Source of the DNA: Nocardia arthritidis NBRC 100137
GTDB taxonomy: Bacteria > Actinomycetota > Actinomycetes > Mycobacteriales > Mycobacteriaceae
Assembly (NCBI RefSeq): GCF_001612765.1
Contig: NZ_BDBB01000017.1
Location: 1-64,000 of the forward strand
Direction of reading: 5' to 3'
Length of the DNA stretch: 64,000 nt
The notes under the pieces were generated by a model, which was not told the DNA's origin, searched no databases, and was given only the letters and a program-made list of their open reading frames with translations. Shown piece by piece: positions 54,022 through 63,393 of the stretch; the stretch's first letter is position 1, and every line of letters begins with the position of its first letter. The position numbers and the translations under genes are program-made.

Positions 54022-55103
54022 AGGATGACCACCGAACGGAGCACATCACCGGTGCGCATCCTCTGGAAGGCCGCCTCGACCTGGTCGATCTCGATGCGCT
54101 CGGTGACGAACTTTTCCAGCGGTAGCCTGCCTTGCTGGTAGAGATCTACCAGTGCCGGAAAGTCTCGTTCGGGTAGGCAGTCGCCGTACCAGGACGACTT
54201 CAACGCGCCACCGTGGGAGAACACGTCCAGCAGTGGCATATCGAGCCGCATGTCGGGGTTCGGCACACCGACGAGTACCACGGTGCCGGCCAAGTCGCGG
54301 GCATAGAATGCCTGCTTCCACGTCTCGGGGCGACCGACCGCATCGATGACGACATCGGTGCCGTACCCGTCGGTGAGTTCCTGCACGGCGGCGACTACGT
54401 CGACATGCGACGCATCAATGGTATGTGTGGCACCAAGGTCTCTGGCCCAGGCGAGCTTTCGTCGATCACGGTCCACGGCGATGATCTTCGACGCACCGAC
54501 CAGGCGTGACCCCACGATCGCGGCGTCGCCTACACCGCCGCAGCCGATGACTGTGACGGAATCGCCACGGCCTACGTTGCCGGTGTTCACCGCGGCACCC
54601 AATCCCGCCATCACGCCGCAACCGAGCAGTCCGACGACGGCAGGGTCGGCGGTGGGGTCGACTTTCGTACATTGCCCGGCGTGTACCAGCGTCTTCTGCG
54701 CGAACGCCCCGATCCCGAGCGCTGGGGTGAGCTTCGTGCCATCCTCGAGCGTCATGGGCTGGCCGGCGTTGAACGTGCTGAAGCAGTACTGGGGACGCCC
54801 GCGCTTGCAGGCGCGGCACTGACCGCAGACCGCGCGCCAGTTCAAGATGACGAAGTCGCCGGGTCGCACCGAATCCACACCCGCCCCGACGGTTTCGACG
54901 GTGCCGGCGGCTTCGTGCCCGAGCAGGAACGGGAACTCATCGTTGATCCCGCCCTCCCGGTAGCTCAGATCTGTATGGCACACCCCGCACGCGGCGATCG
55001 CGACGACGACCTCACCGGCGCCTGGGTCGGGAATGATGATGTCGGTGAACTCGACGGGAGCTCCTTTCGCACGAGCGATGACGCCGCGCACCTTCTGAGG
55101 CAT
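54018..55103 (-). CDS. mscR: S-(hydroxymethyl)mycothiol dehydrogenase (formaldehyde dehydrogenase)
   Basis: Oxidises the formaldehyde-mycothiol adduct with NAD. 361 residues: catalytic zinc at ACGVCHTDL and GHEAAGTVE, the structural zinc lobe [15 protein letters not shown] and the Rossmann motif [11 protein letters not shown]. Stretches such as [27 protein letters not shown] and [13 protein letters not shown] are hallmarks of mycobacterial MscR/AdhE2. It is coupled to the metallohydrolase downstream and follows a P450/ferredoxin set, as expected if that P450 releases formaldehyde. Confidence 0.92.
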   Translation of the reverse strand: MPQKVRGVIARAKGAPVEFTDIIIPDPGAGEVVVAIAACGVCHTDLSYREGGINDEFPFLLGHEAAGTVETVGAGVDSVRPGDFVILNWRAVCGQCRACKRGRPQYCFSTFNAGQPMTLEDGTKLTPALGIGAFAQKTLVHAGQCTKVDPTADPAVVGLLGCGVMAGLGAAVNTGNVGRGDSVTVIGCGGVGDAAIVGSRLVGASKIIAVDRDRRKLAWARDLGATHTIDASHVDVVAAVQELTDGYGTDVVIDAVGRPETWKQAFYARDLAGTVVLVGVPNPDMRLDMPLLDVFSHGGALKSSWYGDCLPERDFPALVDLYQQGRLPLEKFVTERIEIDQVEAAFQRMRTGDVLRSVVIL

Positions 55104-55173
55104 TTGGTTTCCTTTTCTTCACGGAGCTGGCAAGCATGCGCCGGTCGACGAGCGACCGGGATTCATCCGGCAC

Positions 55174-55308
55174 TCATCGGGTGGCGCCGGACAGTGTCAT
55201 CAGATACGCGAGGACGAGCAGAGCTGTGATGACGGCGGGAAGACGTGGCCGAGGACCTGCTGCCCAAGTTCGGGACATCGACGAGGCCGGTCGAATCCGC
55301 CAGCTCAT
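55174..55308 (-). CDS. Small membrane peptide between ferredoxin reductase and MscR
   Basis: About 44 residues ending with one membrane helix (LPAVITALLVLAYLMTLSGA). GAGGAATGG precedes its ATG and the whole gene lies within the operon gap. No family is recognised. It could be a small subunit or a chance frame. Confidence 0.35.
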   Translation of the reverse strand: MSWRIRPASSMSRTWAAGPRPRLPAVITALLVLAYLMTLSGATR

Positions 55309-55337
55309 CTGCCATTCCTCGATGCGCTGCCGCAGGG

Positions 55338-56468
55338 CTATATGGAGCCAGTCATCTTCCTCAATGCGGCGACGGATTTCCTGATTCCGTAAGCGACAAC
55401 CGTCGGCCGCCTGTCGGCCTGTTTCCAGGTGAGCAGAGCGGCTCCGTCCGTGATGCTGCCCTCTACACTGGTCGGTTCGCCGACGAGTGGCAGCGGCCCA
55501 ACGATTTTGATAGAAACCCCCAGGATTTCGGTCCAGAAGTAGTCGTCGGTGGCGGACGTGGAAGCTGCGAGCCCGAGGGCCGAGGCGGCGGCGACCTTGC
55601 CTTGTGCGACAGCGTTGGACCAGAACGGGGCCCGTAGGCCGTCGCGGATCGAGTAGGTGACATCGCCGGCCGCGTAGACCCCGGCCATTGCTGTTGCGCA
55701 CAGGTGATCGATACCAATGCCGCGTTCGTCGGCTACGCCGGAACCATCGAGCCACGAGGTATTCGGTACCTCCCCGGCGCAGGTGACCACGAGGTCGGCG
55801 GTCGATACCGATCCATCGCCGAGAATGACACCGCAGACCGGATCGTCTGCGAGTGTGACCAACCGGGAAGTGTGCACTATCCGGACGCCGTGTTCTTCGG
55901 CCCGTGCGCGTACGGCGTCGGAGAGGAAAGGCCCGAGAATTCGCCGCAACGGAGGGTCGACGTCGATCACGGTGACCGCGACGCCGCGAGCGACGCACGC
56001 GCTGGCGACCTCCATTCCCAGGAACCCGGCGCCGACCACGATCGCCGAGGTGGCGGTCGCGAGCCTGGCTCGCAACGTCCGCGCGTCCTCGAGTGTCCGA
56101 AGGACCAGTTCACCGGTCTGACCACCGGTGGCCAGCCGCCGTGCGTCGGCGCCGGTTGCGGCGATGAGCGCATCATATGCGAGGGTGCGGCCGGTTGCGG
56201 TGGTGACGGTGCGGGCATCGAAATCGGTGCTGACGGCGGCTTCGCGGAGGAGATCTATCTCTAGGCCGTCGAGCCGATACGGCAGAGAGCCCTCGGCGGC
56301 CGGGTCGTGCAGGACCGCCTTGGACAATGGTGGTCGCGAATAGCCGCCGAGTTCGTCGGCGCCGATTATGGTCAGGCGACCGGTGTGTCCCAGGGTGCGT
56401 AATTCGCGGGCCGCGGTGATCCCGGCGATGGACTCGCCGACGACGACGATCGAGCGGGGGGAGGTCAT
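55338..56468 (-). CDS. Ferredoxin-NAD(P)+ reductase of the P450 system
   Basis: 376 residues. The FAD motif is IVVVGESIAGITAARELR (the GxSxAG form of phthalate/P450 ferredoxin reductases), the NAD motif is AIVVGAGFLGMEVASA and the late FAD motif is GVYAAGDVTY. It passes electrons from NAD(P)H to the neighbouring [3Fe-4S] ferredoxin. The start overlaps the ferredoxin stop by 4 bases. The C-terminal lobe (about 290-376) is shorter than in putidaredoxin reductase. Confidence 0.9.
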   Translation of the reverse strand: MTSPRSIVVVGESIAGITAARELRTLGHTGRLTIIGADELGGYSRPPLSKAVLHDPAAEGSLPYRLDGLEIDLLREAAVSTDFDARTVTTATGRTLAYDALIAATGADARRLATGGQTGELVLRTLEDARTLRARLATATSAIVVGAGFLGMEVASACVARGVAVTVIDVDPPLRRILGPFLSDAVRARAEEHGVRIVHTSRLVTLADDPVCGVILGDGSVSTADLVVTCAGEVPNTSWLDGSGVADERGIGIDHLCATAMAGVYAAGDVTYSIRDGLRAPFWSNAVAQGKVAAASALGLAASTSATDDYFWTEILGVSIKIVGPLPLVGEPTSVEGSITDGAALLTWKQADRRPTVVAYGIRKSVAALRKMTGSI

Positions 56469-56662
56469 GACTGCTCTCGCAGGATCGCTACCGGGCAGGA
56501 ACTGATGGCTGCGCGCGCGGCGGTGACGTGCTCTTCGGGGACGTCACCGCCCTCGAATCGGTAAGTCAATTCGCCTGCGTCATCGAGCTCGAACACTGCG
56601 GGGGCCTGCTCGGCGCACATGCCATGGCCTTCGCAGCGAAGGTAGTCGACGGAGATCTTCAT
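56465..56662 (-). CDS. [3Fe-4S] ferredoxin
   Basis: 65 residues. Cluster ligands are C10 and C16 (RCEGHGMC) and C56 (SSCPVAIL); His13 takes the place of the fourth Cys, giving a 3Fe-4S cluster. This type serves actinobacterial P450s. It lies 13 bases after the P450 stop and overlaps the reductase gene by 4 bases. A decayed copy is at 44052-44135. Confidence 0.92.
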   Translation of the reverse strand: MKISVDYLRCEGHGMCAEQAPAVFELDDAGELTYRFEGGDVPEEHVTAARAAISSCPVAILREQS

Positions 56663-56675
56663 TGCGATTCGTCCT

Positions 56676-57860
56676 TCAGGCGGGAATGAGTTGCAGGGGA
56701 AGGGTTTCGAAGCGGTGGATGATGTTGTTCATCACCCATTGCGGTCGTCCGGTGATCTCGATGCGTTCCACGCGCTGGAGCAGTGCGGCGAGGATGGCCT
56801 GGGTTTCCAGCCGGGCCAGGCCCTGGCCTGCGCAGCCGTGGGTGCCGTGTCCGAATCCCAGTTGGCGGGATGCGTCGCGGCGGATATCGAAAGTGTCGGG
56901 AGAATCCCACTCGAGTGGATCCCGGTTCGCCGAGGAATACATCACCACCACGCGTGCGCCCACCGGAATGGTGACCCCCGCCAGGGCGACGTCACGAATT
57001 GTCTTGCGAGAAAACGCCCGCAGCGGTGACTCGTAGCGCACCACCTCATTCACCGCATTGGCGATCATCGTGGGGTCGGACCGCAGTAGCTGCCACTGGT
57101 GCGGATGGGCGGCGAACAGGTACAGGGCGCTGGAGATCGCGCTGATCGTGGTGTCCAGTGAGGGTGCGAGAAAGTCGATCAGCATGACCGGGCACTCGTT
57201 GTGCGCGATCTTGCCTTCATCGGCGGCCTGGAGGATTTCCGCACCCGCGCTGCCGGGCAGCAGCTGCCGGTCGCGAGCGAGGCGGCGGGTAAACCGCATC
57301 ATCTCGATGCTGGCCGGAGCGGTTCGGATCGATTGGTTGTTGATCGGCCCGAGTGAGTCGAAAGTAGCTCCAGCCCAACGCAATAAGTGCTCACGACCGT
57401 GCTGTGGCCATCCGATCAAATCGGGTACGACCGACATCGGCAGAGTGGTAGCCAATTCGACGCCGTCGATCCGGCCCCGTGCTATAGCAGCTTCGACGGC
57501 CGCGACCGCTTGCCGCTCGACCGTCTCACGCATCGAGCGCAGCGCCTTGGGGGTCAACCGTCGGCCTAATAGCGCACGACGCCGGCTGTGGTCTTCGCCG
57601 TCACTGTTGAGGGTGGTGCCACGCGAAAGCCGGTTGGCGACAGGATTCAGTCCGACGCCCTCGCCGGAGATGAAAGTGTCGTCAGCGAGTAGGACAGCCT
57701 TGCACTCGGCATAGCGCGGTAACGCGTATGCCCGCTGCCTTGCCAACCACACGACCGGACCCAACTCGCGCATCCGGGCGTAGTGCGGATACGGGTCCAT
57801 GATTGCCTGCCGCGAATACAGGTCCGGCTGGTAAACGGGGACACCAGCAGTCTTACGCAT
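56676..57860 (-). CDS. Cytochrome P450
   Basis: 394 residues, soluble. The heme-thiolate loop is GFGHGTHGCAGQ (C343), the ExxR is E272-R275 (EVVR) and the I-helix reads LAPSLDTTIS (231-240), with DTT kept but Pro-Ser where A-G is usual. GAGGAG precedes the start. First gene of an operon with its own ferredoxin, reductase, MscR and metallohydrolase. Formaldehyde-handling partners point to O- or N-demethylation of an aromatic or alkylated substrate. Divergent from a TetR gene with a palindromic operator between them. Confidence 0.93.
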   Translation of the reverse strand: MRKTAGVPVYQPDLYSRQAIMDPYPHYARMRELGPVVWLARQRAYALPRYAECKAVLLADDTFISGEGVGLNPVANRLSRGTTLNSDGEDHSRRRALLGRRLTPKALRSMRETVERQAVAAVEAAIARGRIDGVELATTLPMSVVPDLIGWPQHGREHLLRWAGATFDSLGPINNQSIRTAPASIEMMRFTRRLARDRQLLPGSAGAEILQAADEGKIAHNECPVMLIDFLAPSLDTTISAISSALYLFAAHPHQWQLLRSDPTMIANAVNEVVRYESPLRAFSRKTIRDVALAGVTIPVGARVVVMYSSANRDPLEWDSPDTFDIRRDASRQLGFGHGTHGCAGQGLARLETQAILAALLQRVERIEITGRPQWVMNNIIHRFETLPLQLIPA

Positions 57861-57996
57861 CGAAACTCCTCAACACCAACGATCGTCCGTCGTTGACTCA
57901 TCACCGGATCGCCCCGGCCGAATCCCGCCTCGAACTGGATTCAGGCGACTGGATCGTCGGGCCGAGCTGTGGCCTGCATCTCAGGCTAGCCATTTG

Positions 57997-58013
57997 ATTG
58001 ACTTAATGTCAAT
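57997..58013. promoter_or_regulatory. Palindromic operator ATTGAC-N5-GTCAAT
   Basis: ATTGACTTAATGTCAAT is perfectly symmetric with six-base arms around TTAAT. It lies between the P450 (starts 57860, leftward) and TetR (starts 58094, rightward). The likely binding site of the TetR protein. Confidence 0.65.
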
Positions 58014-58093
58014 GACATGAAATCAACTTGTGTTTCCCGCGGGGGCGGCCCAGTATCGGAGGAGGCGATCGGCAGGCAACAGGAGGGACACCG

Positions 58094-58759
58094 ATGACCG
58101 CGACAACCGGGAAGGGGCGCACGACCATGCGTGCTGCGCAGGCCGCCGAGACCCGCCAGCGCCTCATCGACGCCGCAGTCGACGTGTTCTCCGAACACAG
58201 CTACGACGAGGTGGCCGTGGCCGACATCGCTAAAGCCGCCGGGGTGGCCCATGGACTGCTGTTCCATTACTTCGGCAACAAGCGTGGCATCTATCTGGCG
58301 GCCTTACGGGATGCCTCCGACCGGATCGTGCAAGCTCAGGGGCTCGATCCCGAGCTTCCTATCGTCCAGCAGATCCGCGCGGGATTTCGCGCTCACCTCA
58401 GTTATCTCGCCGCACACCGCGGGCTCGCGCTCCGGTTGGTTCTCGGCGGACGAAGCGCTGATCCCGAGGCGTTCGAGGCTTTCGAAGCGGGTCGATGGCG
58501 GACGATCGAGGGGTGGACCACCCTGTTGGGACTCGACCCTCAAATTCCCGCCCTGCGCATGATGATGCGGTCTGCCACTGGTGCGATCGATGAGGCGACC
58601 CTCTACTGGCTACAGAACGGAGAACCCTTCGACATCGAATCCATGATCGATGCCCTGATCCCGATGGTGGTCGCCGGGCTGCGTGCTGCCGCTCAACTCG
58701 ACCCCGCCCTCGATGTGGACACCGCCGCGCAAGCAATGCTGGATAGTCGCAGGCGATGA
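58094..58759 (+). CDS. TetR-family regulator of the P450 operon
   Basis: 221 residues. The HTH (about 18-62) reads TRQRLIDAAVDVFSEHSYDE, then VAVADIAKAAGVAHGLLFHYF. The C-terminal ligand-binding domain ends with TGAIDEATLYWLQNGEPFD and the helix LRAAAQLDPALDVDTAAQ. The ATG at 58094 follows AGGAGGG. It is divergent from the P450 operon with a 17-base palindrome between. A truncated paralogue of its C-terminal half lies at 38990-39254. Confidence 0.87.
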   Translation: MTATTGKGRTTMRAAQAAETRQRLIDAAVDVFSEHSYDEVAVADIAKAAGVAHGLLFHYFGNKRGIYLAALRDASDRIVQAQGLDPELPIVQQIRAGFRAHLSYLAAHRGLALRLVLGGRSADPEAFEAFEAGRWRTIEGWTTLLGLDPQIPALRMMMRSATGAIDEATLYWLQNGEPFDIESMIDALIPMVVAGLRAAAQLDPALDVDTAAQAMLDSRRR

Positions 58760-59013
58760 AGTTGCACCAGTGAGATGCAGAAACCCTCCGTCAGGTGTAT
58801 GGGTTCGCAGCTGTGCAGACTGAGGTTCACGGCTTGTATAGGTGTCACCGGTTGGCGGGCTGGATGATCACCGGCCGTAGTCTGCCGGAGATGTCGAGTC
58901 GGGGCTGGCTCGTGAGGTTCCTGCCGCCCGTTCGGGCTGGCTCACCGGGGGTTTGCGCCCCGGCCCGATACCGACCGCGGGTCTGACTCAACAGAGGTGC
59001 CAGCTACCATGAC
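58760..59013. other. Non-coding stretch before the IS3-end remnant
   Basis: No gene or strong repeat was recognised between the TetR stop and the IS3-like end at 59014. Confidence 0.5.
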
Positions 59014-59067
59014 CGGGTTCCAGCCGGAACCAGATAATCCGCTCTCCGGATCAGCGGGCGAACCTCA
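59014..59067 (+). repeat. Solo end of an IS3-family element
   Basis: GGTTCCAGCCGGAACCAGAT and the following AATCCGCTCTCCGG match, with a few changes, the right end of the IS3 element at 44324 (reverse complement GGTTCCAGCCGGAATCAGAT, AATTCGCTCTCCGG). It ends CTCA like that element. No transposase sequence accompanies it. An isolated relic of a related copy. Confidence 0.65.
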
Positions 59068-59121
59068 ATCCGGTCCCGGAGGCTGTTTGGAAGCAGTCGT
59101 CCTTATCCGACCCAGGCTGGT

Positions 59122-62100
59122 TCATTCGGCGTCTTGCGCTGTCCAGGCCGCGATCTGTGTGCGGGAGGTGAATCCGAGTTTGGTGAGGATGTGCTCCACG
59201 TGGCCATCGGCGGTGCGTTGGGAGATCACCAGTTTGGCGGCGATCTGTTTGTTGGTGAGGCCTTGCGCGATGAGGTCTGCGACCTGCCGCTCCCGCTTGG
59301 TCAGCTCCACGGACGGACCTGAAGTGGAAGTGGTGTTTGTGGGCTGCTCCACGAGAGCGTATCTCAGTGCGGCGTCCATCCCCATCGCCTGGCCGCGCCG
59401 GAATGCCGCCTCGAACCTGCGGGCACCGAGGGAGACACGCGCCATCCGGTCGCAGTCCTCGTGATAGTGCGATCGTCCCGGGAGGATGCGCTCGAGGCTG
59501 CCCACGGACCGCCACAATTGCTCGGCAGCTCCCATCAGTACGGCCCCGCGTTCGGCGGCACTGTCAGCGTCGACGGTCCAGGCCAGCGCCTCGAGCCCGA
59601 AGGCAGCGATGATTGGGTTGCGTACCTTCCGGTTGACCCGCAATGCTTCCTCGAGCAACTTTCGTGCCTGTTGCCGCTCGCCCTGCTGCCACGCCGTAAC
59701 GCCGAGACCCCACAGTGCGGCCGACCGGAAGCCCGTTTCGCTGCACGCTTCGGTGAGCGAAAGTAATTGCCTGTTGATCTCCAGCGCCCGTTGTGTATCG
59801 CCGTGCATGGCCTGTACCCAACCAAGCAGGGAGAGTGCAGCAATGCGCAGGAAGACTGGCCGATTCGCACCGAACACCTCGACAGCACGTTCGAGGGAAC
59901 AGGATGCGCGAGCAAGATCTCCAAGATCCAGGGCTAGGATACCATCGGCGTAGGCGGCGAGCGCCTTGTTCACGGGGGTGGGAGCCTGTTCGGCGAGCGC
60001 GTGCACCTCCTCCACCAAGGCAGTCGCCGCCTGGCGGTCGTCCTGCATCGTCGCCAGCACGGTGCTGGCGTGCAGCGCCTTGACGCGGTCGGGTACCGAG
60101 CGGGCGCACGGACGGGCAAGAATGCGGTCGAGCCAGCGTCGACCTTCACCGACCAGACCTCGGAACATCCAGAAAACCAATAGTCCGCTCGCGGTGCGCA
60201 GGCCGGCTACTGCCGCCTCCTGGCCATCCTGGCTCAGGCAGTATTCAAGTGCCACGCGAAGGTTGGGTTGCTCGCGGTCGAGTCGGGCGATCCAGTCCAA
60301 TTGCCGGTCGCTGATCCAGCCGTCCTCGGCGTCCAGTACCAGCCGCTGGTACCAGTCGCGGTGCCGGTGCCGTACCTGCTGATCCTCGCCGGAGTTCCGC
60401 AGTTTCTGCCGGCCGTAGTCGCGCACCGTCTCCAGCATCTGGAACCGCACCACTCCATTGGACTCGCTGCGGATCAGTATCGACTTGTCCACCAGCGAGG
60501 ACAGCACATCGAGCGGGCTGTCCGGCGCCGGATCGGCGCCGCAGATCTGTTCGGCGGCGTCTAATTCGAAGCCGCCGGCGAATACCGACAGCCGCGCCCA
60601 CATCCGCTGCTCGGCCGGGGTGCACAATTCGTAACTCCAGTCGATGCACCATCGCAGGGTTTGCTGCCGGGTGGGCGCGGTGCGGTTGGCGCGGGTCAGC
60701 AGCGCGAATCGGTCGTCGAGGCGCTGAAGGATCTGCTCGGGAGACATCGCGCGCACCCGGGCCGCGGCGAACTCGATCGCCAGGGGTAGTCCGTCCAGCC
60801 GGGCGCAGATCCGGGCCGCGATGGCCTTGTCGGCCTCCGAGAGTTCAAAACCCGGCACCACCGTGGTCGCGCGCTCGGCAAACAATGTGACCGCGTCGTA
60901 CCGTGGCAGTTCGCGCGGTGACGGCTGACGATCCAGGTCCGGCACCATCAGCGATGGCACCCGCAACACCGCCTCTCCGCCGATGTTCAGAGGTTCGCGG
61001 CTCGTGGCCAGGATCCGCAGGTGTGGGCAGGCCCGCAGCCAGGTTTCGACCAGCTTCGCCACCGCGGCCGCCAACTGCTCGCAGTTGTCCAGCACCAGCA
61101 ACAATTCCCGCGCGGACAGGAACTCGGCCACCACCTCCAGCAACGGTCGCACGGACACGTCGCGCAGGCCAAGGGAGGCTGCCACCACGTCGATCAGCAG
61201 CGACGGGTCGGAGACGTCGTCCAGCTCGACCAGCCACACCCCGTCGGCGAACTTCTGGCGCATGCTCGCCACAGCCCGCAGCGCCAGCCGGGTCTTGCCG
61301 ACCCCGCCGACCCCGGTCAGCGTCACCAGCCGGGCCGAGGACAGCAGATTCCTCACCTTCGCCACCTCGGTGCGGCGGTCGACGAAACTGGTCAACTCGA
61401 GTGGCAGAGCGCCGCGCCGAACCACCACCGGTGCCGCTGGCGGGCGCCACTCCTGCGGCTGCGGCATCGGACCGCGGTGCTCGCGAGCCGGGTCGGTGTG
61501 TAGTGCCATCTCCTCGACCGCGAACCCATGGCAGCGCTGCGCCTGCCGGATCGCCTCCCCGAGTGCTGCTGCGGAGGGCCGCTCGCTAGGGTCGCGGCTC
61601 ATCGCCGTTGACACCACGGCGGACACGTCATCGGCGATGTCTTGCTCACGCAGGTCCGGTACCGGTTCGGTGGTGATGCGCAGAAACTGGGTGACCACCT
61701 TCTCCCCGCTGCGCCGTTCGAACGCCGCATGCCCCGTCAACGCGCAGAACAGGGTGGCACCCAGCCCATAGACGTCTGCGGCCGGGGTAGGAGCCTCGCC
61801 CTCGAGCACCTCCGGGGCGGTGAACGCCGGCGACCCAGTCACGATACCCGCGCTTGTCTGGAAACCCCCAGGTATGCGTGCGATGCCGAAGTCGGTCAAT
61901 GCGGGCTCGCCGTAATCGGTGAACAAGATGTTTGCGGGTTTCACGTCCCGATGCACGATGCCCAACCGGTGCGCGGTCGCCAGCGCCCCGGCGATCTTAA
62001 TCCCGATCCACAATACGGTTTCGGTCGGCAGCGGGCCTTGCCCGCGGATCCTTGCATCCAGCGAGTCCAACGGGTGATATGGCATCACCAGAAACGGGCG

Positions 62101-62391
62101 CCCGCTCGCGGTGACACCGACCTCCAGGACCGTGACGATGTTGGGATGGCCGGTCAGTCGGCCCATCGCCCGCTGTTCCCGGAAGAACCGCTCCCGATTC
62201 TCCTCGTCCGGTTCGGCGGCGAGGATCTTCACCGCCACCGTCCGGTCCAGCTCGGACTGGGTGCAGCGATAGACCACACCGAACCCACCACGTCCGATCT
62301 CTTCGGCATCGGCGAACCCGGCCGCGCTCAGCTCCTCGGTGACAGGCGTGGATGCGTCACGGAGCGTCCGGAACGGGTCTTCCTCGCTCAT
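59122..62391 (-). CDS. Ser/Thr kinase - NB-ARC - TPR - LuxR regulator (PknK-like)
   Basis: 1089 residues. The kinase domain (about 25-290) has GRGGFGVVYR, the Lys of VAVKIL, HRDVKPANI and TDFG. An NB-ARC ATPase follows (about 345-640) with GVGGVGKTRLAL and LLLVLDNCEQ; then TPR-like repeats (about 700-1000) and a C-terminal LuxR helix-turn-helix, LTKRERQVADLIAQGLTNKQ. M. tuberculosis PknK has the same kinase start and length. A soluble switch that would phosphorylate, sense and bind DNA in one chain. The ATG at 62391 fits the kinase start; ATG 62448 adds 19 residues. Target genes unknown. Confidence 0.9.
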   Translation of the reverse strand: MSEEDPFRTLRDASTPVTEELSAAGFADAEEIGRGGFGVVYRCTQSELDRTVAVKILAAEPDEENRERFFREQRAMGRLTGHPNIVTVLEVGVTASGRPFLVMPYHPLDSLDARIRGQGPLPTETVLWIGIKIAGALATAHRLGIVHRDVKPANILFTDYGEPALTDFGIARIPGGFQTSAGIVTGSPAFTAPEVLEGEAPTPAADVYGLGATLFCALTGHAAFERRSGEKVVTQFLRITTEPVPDLREQDIADDVSAVVSTAMSRDPSERPSAAALGEAIRQAQRCHGFAVEEMALHTDPAREHRGPMPQPQEWRPPAAPVVVRRGALPLELTSFVDRRTEVAKVRNLLSSARLVTLTGVGGVGKTRLALRAVASMRQKFADGVWLVELDDVSDPSLLIDVVAASLGLRDVSVRPLLEVVAEFLSARELLLVLDNCEQLAAAVAKLVETWLRACPHLRILATSREPLNIGGEAVLRVPSLMVPDLDRQPSPRELPRYDAVTLFAERATTVVPGFELSEADKAIAARICARLDGLPLAIEFAAARVRAMSPEQILQRLDDRFALLTRANRTAPTRQQTLRWCIDWSYELCTPAEQRMWARLSVFAGGFELDAAEQICGADPAPDSPLDVLSSLVDKSILIRSESNGVVRFQMLETVRDYGRQKLRNSGEDQQVRHRHRDWYQRLVLDAEDGWISDRQLDWIARLDREQPNLRVALEYCLSQDGQEAAVAGLRTASGLLVFWMFRGLVGEGRRWLDRILARPCARSVPDRVKALHASTVLATMQDDRQAATALVEEVHALAEQAPTPVNKALAAYADGILALDLGDLARASCSLERAVEVFGANRPVFLRIAALSLLGWVQAMHGDTQRALEINRQLLSLTEACSETGFRSAALWGLGVTAWQQGERQQARKLLEEALRVNRKVRNPIIAAFGLEALAWTVDADSAAERGAVLMGAAEQLWRSVGSLERILPGRSHYHEDCDRMARVSLGARRFEAAFRRGQAMGMDAALRYALVEQPTNTTSTSGPSVELTKRERQVADLIAQGLTNKQIAAKLVISQRTADGHVEHILTKLGFTSRTQIAAWTAQDAE

Positions 62392-62634
62392 CGGCTGTAC
62401 ACCATCCGTTGGCGTGTTCCCGGCAACGGGTAGCACGCGCGTCAACATCTTCGCTGATAGCCAGCGTATGCCTCGGCATACGGCTGAGCAATCGGCGAAC
62501 GGCGGGTTGCGTCCGGCAGAGTGGTGTACCAGCGATTTCGGAGCGAACGCGTGAGCGTGTCGTAGCCGGTTAGTGGGCGGTCACCGCGTGATCCTTCTTG
62601 AACCGCCAAGCTCAACGAAGGAGAAGTTCACGCG

Positions 62635-63393
62635 ATGACCTCTGTCGAGCCTATCGACCCGTCGAAGCTGTTGTCCGATCAACTCGCCGTCGCCAGCCCT
62701 GACCTGCGGCGCACCATGCTGTCGACGTTCATCCAGACGTTGATGAGCGCCGAAGCCGACGCGGTGTGCGGTGCCGACTACGGTGAACGAAGCAGCGAGC
62801 GGGTCAACTCCCGCAACGGCTACCGGCATCGTGATTTCGACACCCGGGTCGGCACCATGGACGTCGCGATCCCGAAACTGCGATCGGGTAGCTACTTCCC
62901 CGACTGGCTGCTCGAGCGACGCAAACGCGCCAAACGCGCCCTCACCAGCGTGGTCGCCACCTGCTATCTGCTCGTAGTGTCCACCCGCAGGATGGAGAAA
63001 CTGGTCGAATCCCTCGGCATCACAAGCCTGTCCAAATCACAGGTGTCGATGATGGCGGGCGAGCTGGACGCCCACGTCGAAGCCTTCCGCACCCGGCCGC
63101 TGGATCAAGGTCCATACACGTTCGTCGCCGCTGACGCCATGGTGTTGAAGGTGCGGAAGAACGGGCGGGTGGTGAACGTGCACTGTCTGATCGCGACCGG
63201 CGTCAACGCCGAGGGCTACCGCGAAATTCTCGGCATCCAGGTCACCTCCGGCGAGGACGGCGCCGGTGGCTGGCTGGCGTTCTTCCGCGACCTGGTCGCC
63301 CGCGGCCTGACCGGAGTACGCCTGGTCACCTCCGACGCACACGCAGGCTTGGTGGCCGCGAACCCTGCCCGAGGGCTACCCCAAGGAAGCTGA
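62635..63393 (+). pseudogene. IS256-family transposase, 3' truncated
   Basis: Starts at 62635 after GAAGGAG; the upstream ~60 bases are probably the IS left end. Contains ADAVCGADYGERSSERVNSRN, the first catalytic Asp (TFVAADAMVLKVRKNGR) and the second (RLVTSDAHAGLVAA). It then stops matching at about 63366, where integrase sequence begins. The catalytic Glu and ~150 C-terminal residues are missing. It is a different subgroup from the remnant at 10562. Confidence 0.85.
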
